Shown here in pieces: positions 20,926 to 34,865 of a stretch of 64,000 bases of DNA. The notes below the pieces were generated by a model. That model had not been told where the DNA came from. It worked only from the letters and a program-made list of their open reading frames with translations, and did no database searches. Numbering within the stretch: the stretch's first letter is position 1; every line of letters starts with the position of its first letter. The stretch spans positions 55,804 to 119,803 of the forward strand of contig MU619263.1 of assembly GCA_025201805.1 (NCBI GenBank), given 5' to 3'. Position numbers and translations under genes: made by a program. This DNA comes from Parasitella parasitica. Its lineage: Eukaryota; Mucoromycota; Mucoromycetes; Mucorales; Mucoraceae.

Positions 20926-23900
20926 CTACTCTTCATCTTCATCCATCGATTCATCCTCCTCTTCACTACTTTCACCCTGAGCAACCTCCAGGTCTATATC
21001 CAGCTCTTGATCACAGCCGTTGTAGCTGTCAGACATTAGATACACCTTCATTGTATGCTGGCCAGCCTTGGGAGCCACAAAATCAAGTTTCACTTGCAAT
21101 TTACGCTGTAATGTCACCCTCTTAATAGCCAGCAATGTCTTTGTTTCAGGATCGCCGATAACAATCCACCAGCCTTCATCCTTCTCCTTGGGGAAGAAGG
21201 GTGCGATAACAGGTCCAATGTCATGTTCTTCCTCATCATCATCTTCACGTTCGAGCTGAACTCTAACATTTACGATGCCCCCTGCAGACACAGATTCTTT
21301 ATCGGCAACCTCAAACCCAACTTCAACACTAGGGTATCTATTGACGAAGCGAACTACCTCACGCAATTTGCGTTGATCCATACGGAGACAATCGTTACGC
21401 TTATCCTCATCCAATTCCATAATATCAAACACAGACTCAACTTCATTGGCTTCAAAGCGCTTGATAACTTCACTGGTGAAATAAGGAATCTGCTTGAGAG
21501 GTGAATCGCGATCCCACATGGCTTGGACAGACATCTGTGACAACTCCATAGCAGCTAAAGCAGGCGACAACCAGCCATTGGAAGAGATGACATCCACACA
21601 GGCCTGTAAAAGAGGAATCACCTTTTCAACAATGACGTTTTGATCAGATTGAAGGTCTGGGGGTAATTGGACACGAGAGAAATGCGCTTGTAGCAAAATG
21701 TTGGTCTTGATTCTCGGTGTGTTAAATTTGGGCGTTGCTAACTTGGCAGGCACACGATCATAGATTCGCTTCAACACCGCCTCCTCATGATGACGAATGG
21801 GGATGTTGTCAAACTCTGTTGCAGAAGACACGATTTCCAAAAGACCTCTGAGCTTGGTAGTGTTTTTCAAACTGACACTAAACATATCCACAGTCGTATA
21901 GTTGATATTGTAGTAAGCAGCAATCATACCTAAATTGAGAGGGCTGATATCCATCTCATCTTCAATGGTGATACATTTGGTTTCCTCCAGATCCGTAAGA
22001 GTGGTTTCAACAAGCTCTGAAAGATGGTCAGACAAATGACGATGCGAAGTACCTTGCAGACCGTAGTAATTGGGGTTGTGTGCCATACGCCTGTACAAGA
22101 ACGTCCAAGTGAGATAATCGACCGCATCTTGCTTATTTTCAATAGTCTTGGTAACAATTTCAGCGTTGAAATGGTCGTGTAAGAGCTGATCTAGATGAGA
22201 CTCAACAGGCAGAGCTTCATACAGGAACTTCTTGTAGAATTCCTTCTTGTTAGGTTGACACATCAAGACACATTTACCAGTTTCGTCGACATTAGGACGG
22301 CATGCACGACCCATCATTTGTAAGACATCGGTAATGGGGTAGTCAGCATAGCGATGCTCTTTGCCCTCAAAGTATTGTGTGCCCATGATAACGACCATAT
22401 GAGAATGGAGAGTAAGGCCCCAACAAGTATCACGAGAGGCAATGACAACTTGAATAGCACCCGTCTCGTAAAGTTGCTCGACAATCTTCTTGTCCTGCTT
22501 GGAAAGTGCCTCGTGATAGAAGCCGATACCGTGCTGCAGAGTCTCAACCAAAGATTTGTCCTGCACACGATCCAACAAGGATTGGATTTCCTCCAATTTG
22601 CAGTGCAAGAATTGATGAGGCTTGTCATCGGCAACACAGTACGTGATCAGATCAACAGCTGTCAATTTGCATTGCTTTCTAGACGGCACAAACACGATAG
22701 AAGGCTTGTTGTTGGCGTAAGCAGTGATCGCAAGGTAAGTGGGCTTTGCCATAGCGATCATGAGCGAAGCAAAATGAGGAACATTGTAGCTTTGAATATG
22801 GATTTCCAAGGGAACAGGACGCACAGAAGGATGGAAATTGAACACGGTCTGAGAGGTTGCACCAATCCATTCACCTAAATCACGAGCATTAGCAAGAGAA
22901 GTGCCCATAGCAACAATACGAATCGCCTTTTGGGTTTGAGAGGCTATATAACGCATTCTTGACACAATTACTTCGTAGGTTGGGCCAAGGTCACCGCCAA
23001 TCATATGAACTTCGTCAGCAATGAAAAGATCCACATTCTGGACATTCTTTCTTTGCTTCCAACGGCGAGAGATGACATCCCATTGAGTCGGGGTAGAGCA
23101 AATAATATCACCACGCTCCAACAGCCTCAAATCAGCACTAGTTTCGCCAGTCAATGCAACGACTACTTTGTTGAGTTTACCAAACTTTTCAGCCCATTCC
23201 GCAACACGCTCATCAACTAATTCTTGGTAAGGAGCAATGTAGATAGCACGTGCATCGCTTGTCTGGTTCCATAGATGGAGAAGAGCAAATTCTGCACAGA
23301 TTGTTTTGCCAGAGCCAGTGGGAGCACCAATAAAGGCATTCTCATTAGTGGTGTACAAGGCATTGAAAACTTGAGTCTGCACAGGATTGAAGTGGTTGAT
23401 CCAAGCAGAGTAGAGTTTTTCATATTCAGGGTTGTTCAAACCAGAGATGGGCAATGGTTGGAGATCATGCAGTTCCGTGTGAGGCGCATACTTTTCTGGC
23501 AGAATCAAGTGCTTGAAAGACACAGGCAGCTTGGTTTCACAATGCAACCATCGATCAGCAACAATGGTGACATAGTAGTTGGGAGGCAGGGGCTCAAAGA
23601 GAGGCACCGTAAACGACACCAAATGCTCTTCTTCCGCATATCTTTGCTTCAGGACGAAATAATCATGATGCAAAATATGCTCACCATCGACATCCTCAAC
23701 CAAAATCCAGAACGCTTCAGCCAAGCCATGCACTTTTTCGTCCCATTGGAAATCAGGAGTGATAGTCAGTTCCACCTTGAGCAAAGAGCGAGTAACAGGC
23801 TGTACATGAGCTTGGAGATCCAGCTTGGGGAATTGATGAACAAATTTGTGTAAATTGCGGCCCGCCTTTGGTTGACCGATGAGCTCACCAAGTTCTTGTG

Positions 23901-26900
23901 GATTCAAGTCAAAGTATCTCTCCCAAGGGAACTCCTTGCGTTCCAAACGGCGAACAATATCCTGCGGCATAGCTTTGAACTGGCGCAAGGGAGACATGGG
24001 CAACCACATGCGCTTCTCCACCATTTTGCACAGATTCAAAGCCTTCTTGGTCAATTGAGCCCAACCACGTTTCAAACAGATTTCAAACATGGCGCGGATA
24101 ATACGGCCAGCGCTCTGGGTAACATAAACCATGTCAGACGTCAAAGCAAAGCCATCCAGTTTGAGTTGAGATATGTAAGCTTGCAACAAAACGTTGATTT
24201 TGGCTGTGGGTTCTTCAAGACTCTCCTTTACGGGCACAGGCACACGTTCAAGCAGCTTTTGTAATTCCATCTTTTCCTCCTCGCGAACAGGGATATATTT
24301 GAATTCGTCAGAGAGTGCAAAGACGCGGAAAAGCTCGATTTCGCTCATCATGGGGCGCAAGTGTTGGTTGTAAGTAGACATGGAGTGATGCGTGACATAA
24401 TAATGAGAGGCAATGCGACCCAGTTCAGTCACCTGGAAACGGCCAGACTTTTTGTCATACTTGATGAGGTTGCACTTGTCCAAGACTGAAGCTGCTGAAT
24501 GGATCAGATCAACGCGCTTTTGCTCTAAATGAGGATCGTCTTCGATGTCGTCTTGAGAAATATTGTACAGTGAGGGGTTGCGAAGCATACGAACATAAAG
24601 ATATGTGTAACCCAGCCATTGAACAGCTTCATCACGGTTTCTGATAGATCCTAGCACAATTTCAGCATTGAGGTTGTCTGCCAAACGAGAAACAAATTGA
24701 GATTCGATAGGAAGCTGTGTGTTCAAAAGCGACAAGTAATACTGCAATTCTGAATGAGCAGTAATGATGATACCCTCGCCATACGTATCGAATTGTGGAC
24801 GACCAGCACGACCCAACATTTGGAGGACATCTTGAGGAGAGAGCTCAACCCAGCGACCCTTTTCTGGCGAATATATTTGCGTCCCCTTGATGATAACAGC
24901 ATGAGCAGGTAAATTAACACCCCAAGCAAGAGTAGCCGTGGAGCAAAGCACCTTGATATGACCATCAGCAAACAGCTCTTCTACAAGCGTTCGGTCAGCA
25001 CGAGTCATGCCAGCATGATGAATAGCAAAGCCATAAGGCAAAAGGTCTTGTAGGTTAGCGTCCTTGACAGTAGCAGCTTCTGATTGCAAAATTTCACGAC
25101 TAGCAGAATCTTGCTTCAAGAAGCGAGTAATTGTATCCTTGTCCAAAGCCATGTCACGAAGAGTCTTTGCAGTCTTGGCAGTCTCCTTGCGAGAATGAGC
25201 AAACACAAGCACCTGATTCTCTTCCCTTTGATCAATTTGTTCAATCACCTTTTCATAGCACACTTCATTCATAGTTTGGAAACGCTTGATGGCCTTCTTC
25301 TCAGTGATGCCGATGAATTGCTGTTTCAGGGGACAAGGGCGGAAAGAGCTGTCAAAATGGAACAATCCAGTTTTGTTGTTAACACGCAAGAAAGCTGCAA
25401 CGTCGACGTAGTTGGGTAAAGTAGCTGACAGACCAACAAGACGCACAAGCTCTTGAGTTTGCTCCATGTTGCGAATAGTACGTGAGATGATACTCTCCAG
25501 GACGGGTCCACGATCGTCATGCAACAAGTGAATTTCATCAATGATGATAAGGCGTACTAGAGACGTATAACTACGATCAGTGGCTTTGCGAGTAATGACA
25601 TCCCATTTCTCTGGCGTTGTAACAATGATTTGTGTTTCGGCAATCTGTTGCTTGGTAAGTTGTCGATCACCAGTTAGCTCGGCAACACTGATACCATAAG
25701 GCTTGAGACGTTGGCTAAAGTTGCCAACCATTTCAGCAACCAGGGCCTTCATTGGGGCGATGTATACAATTTTGAATGCATCCAAATCAATCAAACCAGT
25801 TTCAGGGTCGCGATTTTTACCCATCTCATGCAGAATAGTAAGCATCGCAACGTTGGTTTTACCAGCACCAGTAGGAGCACACAACAAAAGATTCTCATCA
25901 CTGCCAAAAGCAGTAGGGTAGAGTCTGCTTTGGACACGATTAAGAGTGGTTGGACCAACAAAGGCCTCTTGAGCCCATTCAGGCATGGATTTGATTGGCA
26001 CGAGCTTCTCCCCAGTAGCAAATTGCTCGGGTTTGGGTGCAGGTACATGAATCTCCTCATAGCCCTTCTTGGAGCGTTTAAAAGACCCGTCGGGAAGTTT
26101 GACCTTTTTGTTGGACATGAGGTGAGAGCCTTGCTCAAAGGCGAGATCGTCTAAATCAATTAGTTGACGTGGGGCAACCGTAGTGCCTGGTGTAATTGTC
26201 ACTGTAGTGGGCAGTTGTCCACGGCTGCGATTAGTGACTGATTCCTCCTTATCAATCTCCATAGCTGTATCAACAACTCCCTTTCTTTCCAGCGCTTCAC
26301 CACGGCGTTGACGATCGCCACTAAGGATACGCAAGATCCAGCTCAAATTTCTGTCCTCCATTTCTTTTTCTACAGCAGTTTTATCCGCACCATCTACACG
26401 AGCAAGACGTGTACACCAGTAGATGAGGTCGCGGTTCTTGGTGAGGATTCGAACGAGGTCAAATTTATCATAGTCAAACAAGCCCATCAATTCGTTTTCG
26501 CAATCACGAATATCAATCTTTTCAGATCCCAGAATGTCGAATGCCTGTACAGTTTTTTCTTGAGCAGTGTGCGCATCAGGGTACTGAGCAGCAATCTGGC
26601 GCTGAAGCCAGAAGGCATCAATGTCATGTGGAAAAATGGAATCATCATCTTGAGAAGAATCCGCTTTCTTGTGTGCTTTTTTCTTGCCCTTTTCTTGTCC
26701 AGGAAGAACTGTTTTGAAGCCATCCTCTTCGTCTGTTGACTCAGGCTCTTCCTCGTCTTCAGCAGCTGGAGCAGCGGTTTCTTCATCTCCATCCTCCTCT
26801 TCGTCGTCTTTCATTTCATATTGATCGTCTTCTTCTTCTTCATCGTCATCGTCATCAAAGACAACAGCAACACCAAGTTCATCATCAATTTCCCCGACTT

Positions 26901-27519
26901 TATCGCCGTTTTCATCGATATCCATTGCTTCACCATCTGCTGAATAATCTGTGATTTTCTTCGACAGATTCACCAACTGCGCAAAATGTTCAGATTCAAT
27001 GTGGCCAATAACTGATTCAATTTCCTTCTTCTTGTCAAAGTCTTTGAGCGTATCCGTCTTTAGCGTTTCCAACACGTCGTCTGCAGCGCTTCTGATGACA
27101 TCGCGAGCTTGATCGCCCAAATGTTCATACACAAAAGACAGAATGTGTTCATACGCTTCGCGTGTTTCTTTGGTGCGAGGTCTGTAGTTGAGGCCTTCCC
27201 AATCTTCAGTGGCTGAAAGAACTGAAGAGTAGCCATACGCCTTACTGATGGCTTTTTCTTCCTTCTTTTTGCGTCTTTTTTCATTCGAATCATCAGAGCG
27301 TTTTGCAGCTGCCTTTTTTTTTTTCTGCTCAATATCTTTGGGTGCCTCTCTCTCTACACGTGAGCCAAATTCTTTAGGGTCGATTTTACCCCACAGTGTA
27401 TCGGGTTCTCCGGTAGGCTCTTGATCTCTACGAGGTAGTCCTTTGCGGTTTGCTTGCAAAACCAAACTGGAGGTTGCGGCATATTGATACTGATTTGCTT
27501 TAGCAAAGTTTTCAGCCAT
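20926..27519 (-). CDS. BRR2: Brr2 U5 snRNP DExH helicase
   Basis: Spliceosomal ATPase that unwinds U4/U6 during activation. One uninterrupted exon of 2197 residues, the expected length. An acidic N-terminal region (runs of D/E near residues 220-270) precedes the PWI-like part, then two Ski2-like cassettes. Cassette 1: motif [10 protein letters not shown] near residue 550, [11 protein letters not shown] near 660, SATLPNY near 700, motif [12 protein letters not shown]; its Sec63 unit follows. Cassette 2: APTGSGKT near 1400, DEVHMIGGD near 1505, GTSLANARD where cassette 1 has SAT, and GRACRPN; then a second Sec63 unit. This split between an active first and degenerate second cassette is the known Brr2 design. 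The C-terminus is acidic ([14 protein letters not shown]). Start chosen at the first [16 protein letters not shown]. Confidence 0.97.
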   Translation of the reverse strand: MAENFAKANQYQYAATSSLVLQANRKGLPRRDQEPTGEPDTLWGKIDPKEFGSRVEREAPKDIEQKKKKAAAKRSDDSNEKRRKKKEEKAISKAYGYSSVLSATEDWEGLNYRPRTKETREAYEHILSFVYEHLGDQARDVIRSAADDVLETLKTDTLKDFDKKKEIESVIGHIESEHFAQLVNLSKKITDYSADGEAMDIDENGDKVGEIDDELGVAVVFDDDDDEEEEDDQYEMKDDEEEDGDEETAAPAAEDEEEPESTDEEDGFKTVLPGQEKGKKKAHKKADSSQDDDSIFPHDIDAFWLQRQIAAQYPDAHTAQEKTVQAFDILGSEKIDIRDCENELMGLFDYDKFDLVRILTKNRDLIYWCTRLARVDGADKTAVEKEMEDRNLSWILRILSGDRQRRGEALERKGVVDTAMEIDKEESVTNRSRGQLPTTVTITPGTTVAPRQLIDLDDLAFEQGSHLMSNKKVKLPDGSFKRSKKGYEEIHVPAPKPEQFATGEKLVPIKSMPEWAQEAFVGPTTLNRVQSRLYPTAFGSDENLLLCAPTGAGKTNVAMLTILHEMGKNRDPETGLIDLDAFKIVYIAPMKALVAEMVGNFSQRLKPYGISVAELTGDRQLTKQQIAETQIIVTTPEKWDVITRKATDRSYTSLVRLIIIDEIHLLHDDRGPVLESIISRTIRNMEQTQELVRLVGLSATLPNYVDVAAFLRVNNKTGLFHFDSSFRPCPLKQQFIGITEKKAIKRFQTMNEVCYEKVIEQIDQREENQVLVFAHSRKETAKTAKTLRDMALDKDTITRFLKQDSASREILQSEAATVKDANLQDLLPYGFAIHHAGMTRADRTLVEELFADGHIKVLCSTATLAWGVNLPAHAVIIKGTQIYSPEKGRWVELSPQDVLQMLGRAGRPQFDTYGEGIIITAHSELQYYLSLLNTQLPIESQFVSRLADNLNAEIVLGSIRNRDEAVQWLGYTYLYVRMLRNPSLYNISQDDIEDDPHLEQKRVDLIHSAASVLDKCNLIKYDKKSGRFQVTELGRIASHYYVTHHSMSTYNQHLRPMMSEIELFRVFALSDEFKYIPVREEEKMELQKLLERVPVPVKESLEEPTAKINVLLQAYISQLKLDGFALTSDMVYVTQSAGRIIRAMFEICLKRGWAQLTKKALNLCKMVEKRMWLPMSPLRQFKAMPQDIVRRLERKEFPWERYFDLNPQELGELIGQPKAGRNLHKFVHQFPKLDLQAHVQPVTRSLLKVELTITPDFQWDEKVHGLAEAFWILVEDVDGEHILHHDYFVLKQRYAEEEHLVSFTVPLFEPLPPNYYVTIVADRWLHCETKLPVSFKHLILPEKYAPHTELHDLQPLPISGLNNPEYEKLYSAWINHFNPVQTQVFNALYTTNENAFIGAPTGSGKTICAEFALLHLWNQTSDARAIYIAPYQELVDERVAEWAEKFGKLNKVVVALTGETSADLRLLERGDIICSTPTQWDVISRRWKQRKNVQNVDLFIADEVHMIGGDLGPTYEVIVSRMRYIASQTQKAIRIVAMGTSLANARDLGEWIGATSQTVFNFHPSVRPVPLEIHIQSYNVPHFASLMIAMAKPTYLAITAYANNKPSIVFVPSRKQCKLTAVDLITYCVADDKPHQFLHCKLEEIQSLLDRVQDKSLVETLQHGIGFYHEALSKQDKKIVEQLYETGAIQVVIASRDTCWGLTLHSHMVVIMGTQYFEGKEHRYADYPITDVLQMMGRACRPNVDETGKCVLMCQPNKKEFYKKFLYEALPVESHLDQLLHDHFNAEIVTKTIENKQDAVDYLTWTFLYRRMAHNPNYYGLQGTSHRHLSDHLSELVETTLTDLEETKCITIEDEMDISPLNLGMIAAYYNINYTTVDMFSVSLKNTTKLRGLLEIVSSATEFDNIPIRHHEEAVLKRIYDRVPAKLATPKFNTPRIKTNILLQAHFSRVQLPPDLQSDQNVIVEKVIPLLQACVDVISSNGWLSPALAAMELSQMSVQAMWDRDSPLKQIPYFTSEVIKRFEANEVESVFDIMELDEDKRNDCLRMDQRKLREVVRFVNRYPSVEVGFEVADKESVSAGGIVNVRVQLEREDDDEEEHDIGPVIAPFFPKEKDEGWWIVIGDPETKTLLAIKRVTLQRKLQVKLDFVAPKAGQHTMKVYLMSDSYNGCDQELDIDLEVAQGESSEEEDESMDEDEE

Positions 27520-28168
27520 TTCTTATAATTAGGTGTATAAAAAAATTACAGGAAAGCTTTGATAAATAATTGCAAGCTCTACAGATAGTCATCAGGTCAA
27601 ATTAGATGTTATTTTACATGGGATTTCAACTGTACTGTACCAAGAGATTATTAGATAAAGTGAGTTGTAGCTACGAGTTCAAGTTCAAGAGAAAAAGAAA
27701 AAAAAAAAGCAATGTCTGAAAACTGCAGCTTTCGCAAGATATAGAATTATTGGGGGCGCGTCGTTGCGTCATTAATGTAGTGGCTTGCGATACATCAATA
27801 AGTGTGGCATCAGTATCACAATAGTCTAATGCTTCTAGGCCTGAGGTGGTCGTGCTCAACCCTTCGAGATGAACGACTGGCATCAAAAATGAAAGAAGAG
27901 ATAAAAAAACCCATGGAATCTGCTGTACCATTGAGTGTGGATGCTTCTGTCGAAAAAACTACAGACATACATTTGACAACTACCTTGGAAAATGGCATAA
28001 TTGGTTGGTGAAGGTATAAATATATACTAAATATTTACGCAAGCCAAGATAGAATAGCAAATAACAGTTTTGATAAAAAGGCTTTAGATGACAATATAGT
28101 ATAAGCCTAATAGACTTATGCCTCTGCTTTCTTGTTGCATAGTTTTTTTATCCCATGCTGCGGCTGTT
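27520..28168. other. Intergenic with unresolved short frames
   Basis: Two overlapping frames compete: a minus frame 27671-27931 starting MVQQIPWVFLSLLSFLMPVV (signal-peptide-like) and a plus frame 27802-28011. Neither has a family signature and they cannot both be real. I annotate neither as a gene. Confidence 0.35.
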
Positions 28169-28510
28169 TCACCAATAAGACTTTTTAATCACTACGTGAG
28201 TTACTTTATTCTTCTTGACAAGCGCAGGATGCTCAAATTCTTTCCATACAGTATTGTCTCTTGTCTCGACCTTTGGATTAACTACGAGAGTTGCCGCTCC
28301 ACTAGCCAAACGAGATAAAAAGTAAGCACAATACTTAGATGTGCATAATTCCATGATGCGATCAGCAATTCTTCCTCCCACAGTTCGCTCAAGAATTTGT
28401 ATATTTCAAGTTACCATTGAACATAAAGTTTTCAGCCTCTATCAGTACACTTCTTTACGGAATTTTATGTAACCACTCCAAAATACCTGATCAGGGGAAG
28501 TTGATGTCAA
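28169..28510 (-). pseudogene. Broken paralogue of the CD38-like gene at 34.9 kb
   Basis: Reverse-strand translation matches the intact gene block by block: FWSGY near 28460, AENFMFNGNLKYTN near 28420 (intact copy AENFMYHGDLKYTN), then GGRI, SRLASGAATLVV (intact KSASGTVTLVL) and VWKEFEHPALVKKNKVTHVV (intact VWKRYELPALVKNSKVTQVV). Breaks: a base lost just after FWSGY, stops right after it, a stop after KYTNS, a frameshift before GGRI, and a stop replacing the end of the domain. The N-terminal half is missing or unrecognisable. The catalytic-position Glu in KEFEHP is retained. Confidence 0.7.
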
Positions 28511-28615
28511 TCTTTACTGCGAGATTGTGAGCGTGTCTACGCTATCAAATGCATTATGTTCCTTGGCGTAAAATTTTTGAGCCCTCGTTTCAGATTTTTC
28601 ATGTTATTCTTGTCT

Positions 28616-28970
28616 TCATCCACCAACTGAAAAGGGTCGGTTATTTCTATCGTTTCTCCTGCGCCTTGCCAGTCTTTCAGCTCTAGTTTCTTCCTGTTGT
28701 CCAAAAACTGAAGCATCTGATTCTTCCGCTTGATAGCTCTTCATACCAAAGAGAAGCTGAGCGGTGTTAGCCATGGCTGACACTTGGTCTCTACTCAACA
28801 CCCTATATCTGTTTGGGCAGCTCTCATTCAGACATAGATTGGAGCCATTAAGGGTCTAAATAATGTCTTGTGACGAGGCCGAAAAAATCGGTTTAAAGTT
28901 TCAGGACGTGAGGTGTCGCCAAAGAAAACATTGCCTGACGAACACCATAGACAAAAAAAAAAGATCAACG
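28616..28970 (-). pseudogene. C-terminal remnant of a Fanzor/TnpB-like protein
   Basis: Reverse strand encodes CLNESCPNRYRVLSRDQVSA, then MANTAQLLFGM, then a basic tail (RAERLARRRRNDRNNRPF) and a stop at 28616. A CxxxxC half-finger followed by RDxxAxxN is the end pattern of Fanzor/TnpB proteins (zinc finger then the RuvC-III RD...A..N). Upstream frames (KTLFRPLM, ETLNRFFRPRH) look like the region before the finger but contain stops. No upstream RuvC-I was found nearby, so only the end survives. It is on the opposite strand from the 3-kb element and looks like a different subfamily. Confidence 0.4.
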
Positions 28971-28979
28971 ATTTCAAAA

Positions 28980-30059
28980 TGGTCAGGCCCGAAGAGACGT
29001 CTTTCGTCTTAGGGTCGTATAATAACGATGATTGGGTAGTGCCTACATCTTTGGACCATGGACTGATGGCTAAATGCGTACATCATCTGAATTATTGTTT
29101 TTTGCTGTTTATATTTGGAAGCCAATAGATAAAGAAAAACAGAAAAACAGTTCTCATAATTAAATGTTAGCACCATTGTTCGCATAAGGATTAATTGGGA
29201 ATGCACAATAAATTTGTCACACAATTTACCTTGTCGTCTGAAATCCATTAGTGTTGGGTTTTATAGATTGCGCCATGTGATAGCTGAAAGTTATAGGTCT
29301 ATTGAAATCCGGTGAAACTCTTGGACACACACTGGACCTCGGTAAAATCAAGGGGGGCAAGCTCTGAGGATATCATTGATGGACATAGTAGACCATACAA
29401 GTTCGAATAGAATTGCTTTCCATACCGATAATTTTACTTGGACAGAGAAAGCGCAAGTGAGTAGCATCTTTTATTGTTGACATATTTAGTAGAGAGGGAA
29501 GTCTGCTACTTGAAAGCAATGTAAAAAGTCGTTTGTAGGATATTGCTCTAATAAGAGATGGGTGCTGTACGAGAGTCAGGAATAATGACCAAAATAATTT
29601 ATAAGATATAGTAGCCATAAATGATCTGGTACAAGCTTTACGAAAGGAATTTGTGGAAACAATGGTGTGAAAACCCATTTGGCCTCGTCTCGTTTATGTA
29701 GTCCAGAGTATAGCTTATATGATACCTTTTTTGCCAGAACTAGATACTAACAGAAATAATAGACTGTATGTCACTTTGGGTTAACGGCGTTGCACGCTCA
29801 ATATACCAAAATTCAGCCAGAATGAGATAATTAAGCGCTGTAGCTTTACCGACGACTGAAAAATTCGACTAGAAGTTGATCAATTTATTACGCTCATATC
29901 AATGATGGTGATATTGGCAGCATTGTACTTTTTTTTAGTTCTTCGATTTAGAATATTATGTTATGCTATGATTAGGAGTTTTTCTAAATTGGTGCTGTCG
30001 ATCTGGTATGAATTGCTGCTGTTCAATCGATATTCATAAACTATAACCATTATTTACAC
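28980..30059. other. Gene-poor, probably decayed DNA
   Basis: Short frames on both strands (plus 28913-29128, minus 29373-29678) have no recognised signature. No intact gene. Confidence 0.4.
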
Positions 30060-31439
30060 ATGCAGTATTTAAGCTGTGTTCCATTTGAAATTCTGCTCAA
30101 GATCCTCTCTTATTTGACATTCTCAGAGAAACTAAACTTCGCAAGTTCTTGTAAAAGATTGGAGCCCTTTATTTTGAAGGTGATCTTTATGAAGATTTCA
30201 AAGTTGAAGGTGAATGAACCTTCAAAAATTTTGTCAAACATTTCCAAGAAAGCGAGCCTCATCGAAAACAAGTGCGTCGCATGGACATATTCTACAATTC
30301 ACTTTATGTAATCAAAGCTACTGATGTAATAGCTATACCAAAGCAGCTTTCTATGCTTGAAGAACTTGGCTGGAATGATACCAAATATTGTTATGAGTCT
30401 GGTGAGTCTACTGAATTTAATGACGGTGAATATGATGGATACGATCGATTTGTCAATGAACAAAATGCAAAACACTGGGAAAATATAACTATTTTTCAAG
30501 AGCCCGACAAGTATCCATTTTAACCGTTGGAACCAGCTGAGGCTATTGAGACCCTAATGCAAGTTGTTGAGACAGCAGCTTTCAAAAGCTCCTAATCAGA
30601 AGAGACTCAAATTACGCAGGGGTGTAATGACTTTGCTTGATTTAAGCCAGCCGCATTCCAATATACAGCGACTAGATATCCTTTGTTTAGATCATATGGC
30701 CATAGGAAACTCTGATGGAGAGCATAACCTTTTAGTCTCGCACAGTATTAATGGGTCGACGAAGCTTCAGATTACCAACTATTCGCAGCAATACACTGAA
30801 ACCCTACTGAATCAGATTGCTGGAAAGAACCTAGATTTGGAAATCTTGAAAATTCACCACAAGAATGAACACAATGAGACGCATGATGAAGATCCGTTGA
30901 TCAAACGTTGTTTCCCATTGCCCTCATCTCGAGACTCCGGATGTCGGCATACATTCAGAAAAGCCAATAACACCAATAATTATGGAAGCAATAGATGCAA
31001 GTAAAGCCAAATCGAAAAAGACTATGAAAAAGATTCTTCGACATTATAACCCTTTTATGCAAATTAAGAAAGCTAACTTGCATGCAAACAAAAAAAAAAA
31101 AATTCTGTTCAGATTTATTGCATCCCAAAAAAACTGAAATTGTACGGTTTTTCAAATATTTGCCCTAAACTCAAGCATTTGGAAGTGAATGGTATGCACG
31201 ATGATTTTAACTGTGCTCCAGTATTCCCTATCACTGGATTTCTGAGGAAACTTCACTGTTTGGAAACAATCACACTAGAAAAATGGAAAATTCATTTTGT
31301 ATCTATCTGTAAATTCTATAATGAAGATTGTGTCTGGTCACAGAAATTTCGAGAGTTTATGTCGTTTATTTCGAAAAAATGTCCTGAGCTACCTAAAATA
31401 AGAGTTGGCTCTAATCACAAGTTAAGTCTGCAAGATTGA
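30060..31439 (+). pseudogene. F-box/LRR protein gene broken by frameshifts
   Basis: The frame at 30060 begins with a good F-box: LSCVPFEILLKILSYLTFSE followed by KLNFASSCKRLEPFI. The rest continues in other frames: DIFYNSLYVIKATDVIA after a shift near 30270, HFNRWNQLRLLRP after a shift near 30515 with TAA at about 30554, IQRLDILCLDHMAI, a further shift near 30920, then LKLYGFSNICPKLKHLEVNG and a last LRR-like part to 31439. Together the parts read as one F-box/leucine-rich substrate adaptor of an SCF ubiquitin ligase. No GT..AG pairs explain the shifts, so this is most likely a pseudogene; clustered sequencing errors are the alternative. Confidence 0.6.
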
Positions 31440-32998
31440 GTTTCTTAACCATGGCTTTGTATGTATCGCAATGAACCACCAGTATCTAGCAATAACTGAT
31501 AATCACTTAATGATGTATATAAAGGTCAATGGGTTCTTAGTCTTTAGACAATTTGTCTAGATCAATCTGTTCTCAAATATAAAACCTATGCTATCTTATG
31601 ATTGAAGCTTATGAACGTAATATATGCCATTTTATAATAAAATTATGCGTATCAAATCTCGTTGTTAGCGCTGTATATGGCAAATAAGAAATGAATTACA
31701 CAAATGATATTGCATCTGAAAATGTGAATAAGCTAACTGCTCAACTCGAGAAACATCGGCAGCTAGCATTTTTATTACCATGAACTAGTTTTTAGTCAGA
31801 AAATCAACTAGTTGCTAGATAACATTGTTTTTAAGCTACCGCACAAGCAAGTTGATGTGTCAGTAATGGCTGTATCACCAAGATTGCATACATAAATACC
31901 TTTTCATGGCTGAAGTTTTTAGATGCTTATTTCCCTCGATCTGTTGATACAAAGAGTAATAGTCGGATCGAATACACGCCCTCTTGACACACTTTTGAAG
32001 TGTCAAGTAAAAGTAAGCAATGCTTTCATTAAACAGAACAAAATATTAAAACAAAGTGATTTACATTTTTCAAATTTCGGCAAACACTAGATATACCTTC
32101 TGTACAAACTGGGTCAATATGATACAAAAACTCAAAGTATTAACGGATTGATATCAGTAACGGTATTAATAGCAAAAGTCTCAGAATAAGCTGTTGCGAA
32201 GGCAGCCGATAATTCAAAGAGTTACAATATGTAGCTTTTTTGTTATTTTATTGTCCCTCTACACTAGGCTCTCTATATGGCATATGAGTTGTGAATAATG
32301 AAATAACCTGCTACCTTGTCAGCGAGTAGATTATTACCAGAAAAATGCACCATATGTCAATTGTGAGATTAGGAAGCATGAGTGTCTAAGACGGCATCAA
32401 GTGACACATAAATGCTCAAATATACTTGCCAATGCTTTACGCGGTTATGAAAATTTATGCGTATTTTTTATTCAACGTATGAAATAACTCGACATCGTTT
32501 AAAATGAGCACGGAAAAGGTATTAATTTGATATAAGTGGATAACGCAATGGTGTTATCTGTGAAGAAGTTGCAGCAATCTTCTTACTGTGCCGTGTTTAG
32601 TATATCACATCTATGCATATATGTAGATCTTTATTATCAACGATACAAACAATATACTGATTTCAAAATAGCACAAAGCTATTCTGATGAAATTCGGGAA
32701 CTGCTCAAGCCGCCAACATTCACTTCAATATATCTTATTACTTATATTGATAGGGTATGCGTTTTAAGATATTACCAGCTATGCAAAATATATGATGGCA
32801 ATTCAAGAACCAAGGTCATATGCTGATGCCGTGCATGACAGAGAAAACGCAAGTCAGAAACAAACACTCAGATGTTCAGCTTTTTGTCATACAAACAAAC
32901 GTTGTTAGCAAATTAGTATCGCTGGTACTAAAGTATTTAACGCCTTTACAAAAGCTTTTTATCTTCTTCTTCTTCATTTATCTCTTTTTTTAAGCAAC
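31440..32998. other. Intergenic 1.5 kb upstream of Rab6
   Basis: AT-rich, no gene recognised. A short hairpin-forming inverted repeat (CTTGACAC ... GTGTCAAG) lies at 31983-32007. Confidence 0.4.
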
Positions 32999-34086
<1,088 letters not shown>

Positions 34087-34865
34087 ATTGACTCAAATCG
34101 CACTACTACATAATTACAAATAATTTTGAAAATCCTAATAAACAATAAGACACAATGACTCTAATAGGTATTTGGCTTTTCTAGTTGGATAATTTTCAGC
34201 AAATCGAGATGACACTGCACACGTTGGCATTAAAAAAAAAAAAAAAAAAAAATAAGCAGAAGTGTGTATATTAGACACAGGATACCATTTATGTCTTGAA
34301 TGTCAAAGCTTTTCATGGAGTATCGTGTACCATTGTTGGTCTCTGAGTAATTCTGATCTGTCATGTTATCATTCGAACAATCGTTGATGTAACAACGAGC
34401 AAATGATGGCAAGCCATTTTAAAAGACGTTCATAGTTGAACATTACATTGTCGATCTCTTTAATGTGCCTCTTTGTTGATAGAAATAATCAATGAGCGCA
34501 GTGATTGCTTGTGTTCAATCCCGGACGACTGCTGATACAAAAATAATTAGATGCAATCATCTCCAGCCATCGTTGATGGCATTCTTCATTCAACTAATCT
34601 TGGGTTCCGCTTCATTGTATGTGTTATCGATTCAATTGAATGCATTTGGCTCTGCAGCAAGGGCAAAACTCGATTTTGGTAGATTCAACTCAACAATGAA
34701 AGTAGCCAGACAATAACACTGCACTACATCAAATATGCCATTCCCTTTTTAATGAGTACCTTTGTTGTTTGATTCTCTATATAACAGGATTCTGACACAA
34801 AATACCTTTCTCTTTTCTAATTAAAAAACATACACAACTATTTTATTTATCAAAAACTACAGAAG
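34087..34865. other. Intergenic between Rab6 and the CD38-like gene
   Basis: Contains an A tract near 34231-34251 and the promoter of the CD38-like gene. A 74-codon plus frame (34492-34716) has no signature. Confidence 0.4.

Noticed and set aside
22354-26739. Several plus-strand frames of 100-190 codons
   Set aside because: All lie antisense to the intact Brr2 coding sequence and have no family signature.
27671-28011. Possible small secreted protein (minus) or helical peptide (plus)
   Set aside because: Mutually exclusive overlapping frames without homology; evidence too weak for a gene call.
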